From: Pseudomonadota bacterium
Lineage (GTDB): Bacteria; Pseudomonadota; Gammaproteobacteria; Steroidobacterales; Steroidobacteraceae
Direction of reading: 5' to 3'
Assembly: GCA_021792555.1 (NCBI GenBank)
Contig: JAJYUL010000003.1
Location: 83,266-147,265 of the forward strand
DNA: 64,000 nt
Part shown: positions 62,504 through 64,000 of the stretch, piece after piece
How the letters are laid out: each line of letters opens with the position of its first letter
How positions within the stretch are numbered: position 1 is the stretch's first letter
Position numbers and translations under genes: made by a program
The notes under the pieces: model-generated
The model's input: only the letters and a program-made list of their open reading frames with translations
Told to the model about the DNA's origin: nothing
The model's database searches: none

Positions 62504-64000
62504 TCAGAGCTCAGCGGCCGCGGGAGTCTGCTCGGCCGGCTTCTCGGGGCGCTCGGTCAGCGTCGCCTCGGTCAGCAGCAGCACGCTCGCCACCGAGACG
62601 GCGTTCTCGAGCGCCGTGCGCACGACCTTCACCGGGTCGACGATGCCGGCCTCGAACAGGTCGACGAAGCGCTTGGCGGCGGCATCGAAGCCGATGTTGC
62701 CGGTGCCGCTGAGCATCCGGTCGACCACCACGCCGCCGTCGGCCGCGGAGTTCTCCGCGATCTGACGGGTGGGCGCCTCGAGCGCGCGGCGCAGGATCTG
62801 CGCGCCGGTGCGCTCATCGCCGCTGCACCCGGACTCCGCGGCGAGCACCGCGGCGCTCACCCGCAGCAGCGCGAGTCCCCCGCCGGGCACGATGCCCTCG
62901 GCGACTGCCGCCTTGGTCGAGCTGATCGCATCATCGAGCGCCTCCTTGCGCGATTTCATCTCCGATTCCGACGGTGCCCCGACGCGGATCACGGCCACGC
63001 CGCCGGCGAGCTTGGCGAGGCGCTCCTTGAGCTTGTCGCGGTCGTAGTCGCTGGTCGCATCCTCGATTTCCTTGCGCAGCATGCGGATGCGCGCCTCGAT
63101 GCGCTGCCTCTCGCCCGCCCCGCCGATGAGCGTGGTGGTGTCCTTGTCGATGACGATGCGCCGCGCGCGGCCGAGTTGAGCGAGCGCGACGTCCTCGAGC
63201 TTCAGGCCGAGTTCCTCCGAGACCACCTCCCCACCGGTGAGCGTGGCGATGTCCTGCAGCAGCGCCTTGCGGCGCTCGCCGAAGCCGGGCGCCTTGACCG
63301 CGCAGCTCCTGAGTACCCCGCGCACCTGATTGACGATGAGCGTGGCGAGCGCCTCGCCCTCGATCTCCTCGGCGATGAACAGGATGGGGCGGGCCGCCTT
63401 GGCCACCTGCTCGAGCAGCGTGAGCACGTCCTTCAGGACGGCGAGCTTGCGGTCGCACATCAGGATGTAGGCGTCCTCGAGCACCGACTCCATGCTGGTC
63501 GGATCGGTCACGAAATACGGCGAGAGATAACCGCGGTCAAACTGCAGCCCCTCGAGCACCTCGAGGGCGGTCTCGGTGGTCTTGGATTCCTCCACGGTGA
63601 TCACGCCGTCGCCGCCGACTTTCTCCATCGCGTCGGCCACCAGTTCGCCGATGGCCGCATCGTTGTGCGCGGAGATGGTCGCCACCTGGACGCGCTCCTT
63701 GCGGCTCTCGACGGGCTTGGCCATGGCCTTCAGCGCGCGCACGGCCGCGGCGAGCGCGAGATCCAGGCCCCGCTTCAGGTCGACGGCGCTCGCGCCGGCG
63801 GCGACATTGCGCACGCCGTCGGCGTAGATCGCCTGCGCGAGCAGCGTCGCGGTGCTGGTGCCGTCGCCGACCAGCTCGCCGGTCTTCTCCGCCGCCTGGC
63901 GCAGCATCTGCGCGCCGAGGTTCTCCTCCGGATCCTCCAGCTCCATCTCCTTCGCGATCGTCACCCCATCGTTGCACACCACCGGCGCGCCCCATTTTTT
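62504..64000 (-). CDS. groEL: 60-kDa chaperonin (GroEL family), 5' end off the window
   Basis: 499 codons up to the right edge, still in frame there ([21 protein letters not shown] is the family's [19 protein letters not shown] region), so about 40 N-terminal residues are missing. ATP-site [20 protein letters not shown], the [17 protein letters not shown] apical segment and [12 protein letters not shown] are all visible. The C-terminus ends TPAAAEL and lacks the usual GGM-repeat tail, which suggests a secondary GroEL paralogue rather than the main housekeeping copy. A groES gene, if present, would lie beyond the edge. Confidence 0.93.
   Translation of the reverse strand, partial: KKWGAPVVCNDGVTIAKEMELEDPEENLGAQMLRQAAEKTGELVGDGTSTATLLAQAIYADGVRNVAAGASAVDLKRGLDLALAAAVRALKAMAKPVESRKERVQVATISAHNDAAIGELVADAMEKVGGDGVITVEESKTTETALEVLEGLQFDRGYLSPYFVTDPTSMESVLEDAYILMCDRKLAVLKDVLTLLEQVAKAARPILFIAEEIEGEALATLIVNQVRGVLRSCAVKAPGFGERRKALLQDIATLTGGEVVSEELGLKLEDVALAQLGRARRIVIDKDTTTLIGGAGERQRIEARIRMLRKEIEDATSDYDRDKLKERLAKLAGGVAVIRVGAPSESEMKSRKEALDDAISSTKAAVAEGIVPGGGLALLRVSAAVLAAESGCSGDERTGAQILRRALEAPTRQIAENSAADGGVVVDRMLSGTGNIGFDAAAKRFVDLFEAGIVDPVKVVRTALENAVSVASVLLLTEATLTERPEKPAEQTPAAAEL

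Noticed and set aside
1..64000. CRISPR array, tRNA, rRNA, IS element or prophage
   Set aside because: I saw no regularly spaced repeats, cloverleaf sequence, transposase motif or integrase; the duplicated gene pairs are diverged paralogues, not recent mobile copies.

Overview
The window is GC-rich, Gram-negative, proteobacterial chromosome. Lipoprotein and TAT-type signals, a TonB-dependent receptor of the CUT-locus type, a cytochrome bo3 operon and RdgC all fit a gammaproteobacterium of the Xanthomonadales/Nevskiales/Steroidobacterales kind. That placement is inferred from gene content only; there is no rRNA in the window.

Layout. 1-1837 holds a partial secreted protein (paralogue of the gene at 42596), divergent from a winged-helix/NB-ARC/TPR regulator. 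4753-8724 is the quinol oxidase operon cyoABCD. 8923-16861 is mostly housekeeping: a secreted unknown, an EamA remnant, rdgC, a glutathione S-transferase, ddl, a broken OGT-type glycosyltransferase, and an Lrp regulator divergent from ornithine cyclodeaminase and arginase. 16874-55032 is a large (glucurono)xylan utilisation island. 55227-64000 returns to unrelated genes: multicopper oxidase, DUF2726 protein, an Asp-box beta-propeller protein, a HAD hydrolase and a partial chaperonin.

How the island works. Acetylated, methylglucuronate-decorated xylan fragments enter through the TonB receptor (21676). They are deacetylated by a CE7 esterase and an SGNH esterase, freed from lignin esters by a CE15 glucuronoyl esterase, and trimmed by GH67 alpha-glucuronidase and a GH3 enzyme. 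Xylose goes through xylE, xylA and xylB. Glucuronate goes through an ExuT-type carrier, uxaC, a fructuronate reductase, a ManD-type mannonate dehydratase and KDG kinase. No endoxylanase and no KDPG aldolase lie in the window, so both must be elsewhere. Two tryptophan-halogenase-like flavoproteins, a SapC protein and cupin-like proteins are embedded in the same transcription units; their role is unknown.

Regulation. I find ten copies of a 16-bp pseudopalindrome, consensus (A/C)TGGTAGCG(N)TA(T/C)CAT, in front of nearly every unit of the island, including the far-left gene at 1837. The obvious reader is the LacI-family protein at 52398, which has its own site upstream. In at least four promoters the TACCAT/TATCAT end of the operator is also the -10 hexamer. 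Hairpins span or separate the stop codons at three convergent gene pairs.

Most novel-looking content: the paralogous pair at 1837 and 42596 (GH-A-like barrel plus GATase-like domain, both linked to the xylan regulon), and the halogenase/SapC/cupin cassette, one cupin copy of which is decaying.
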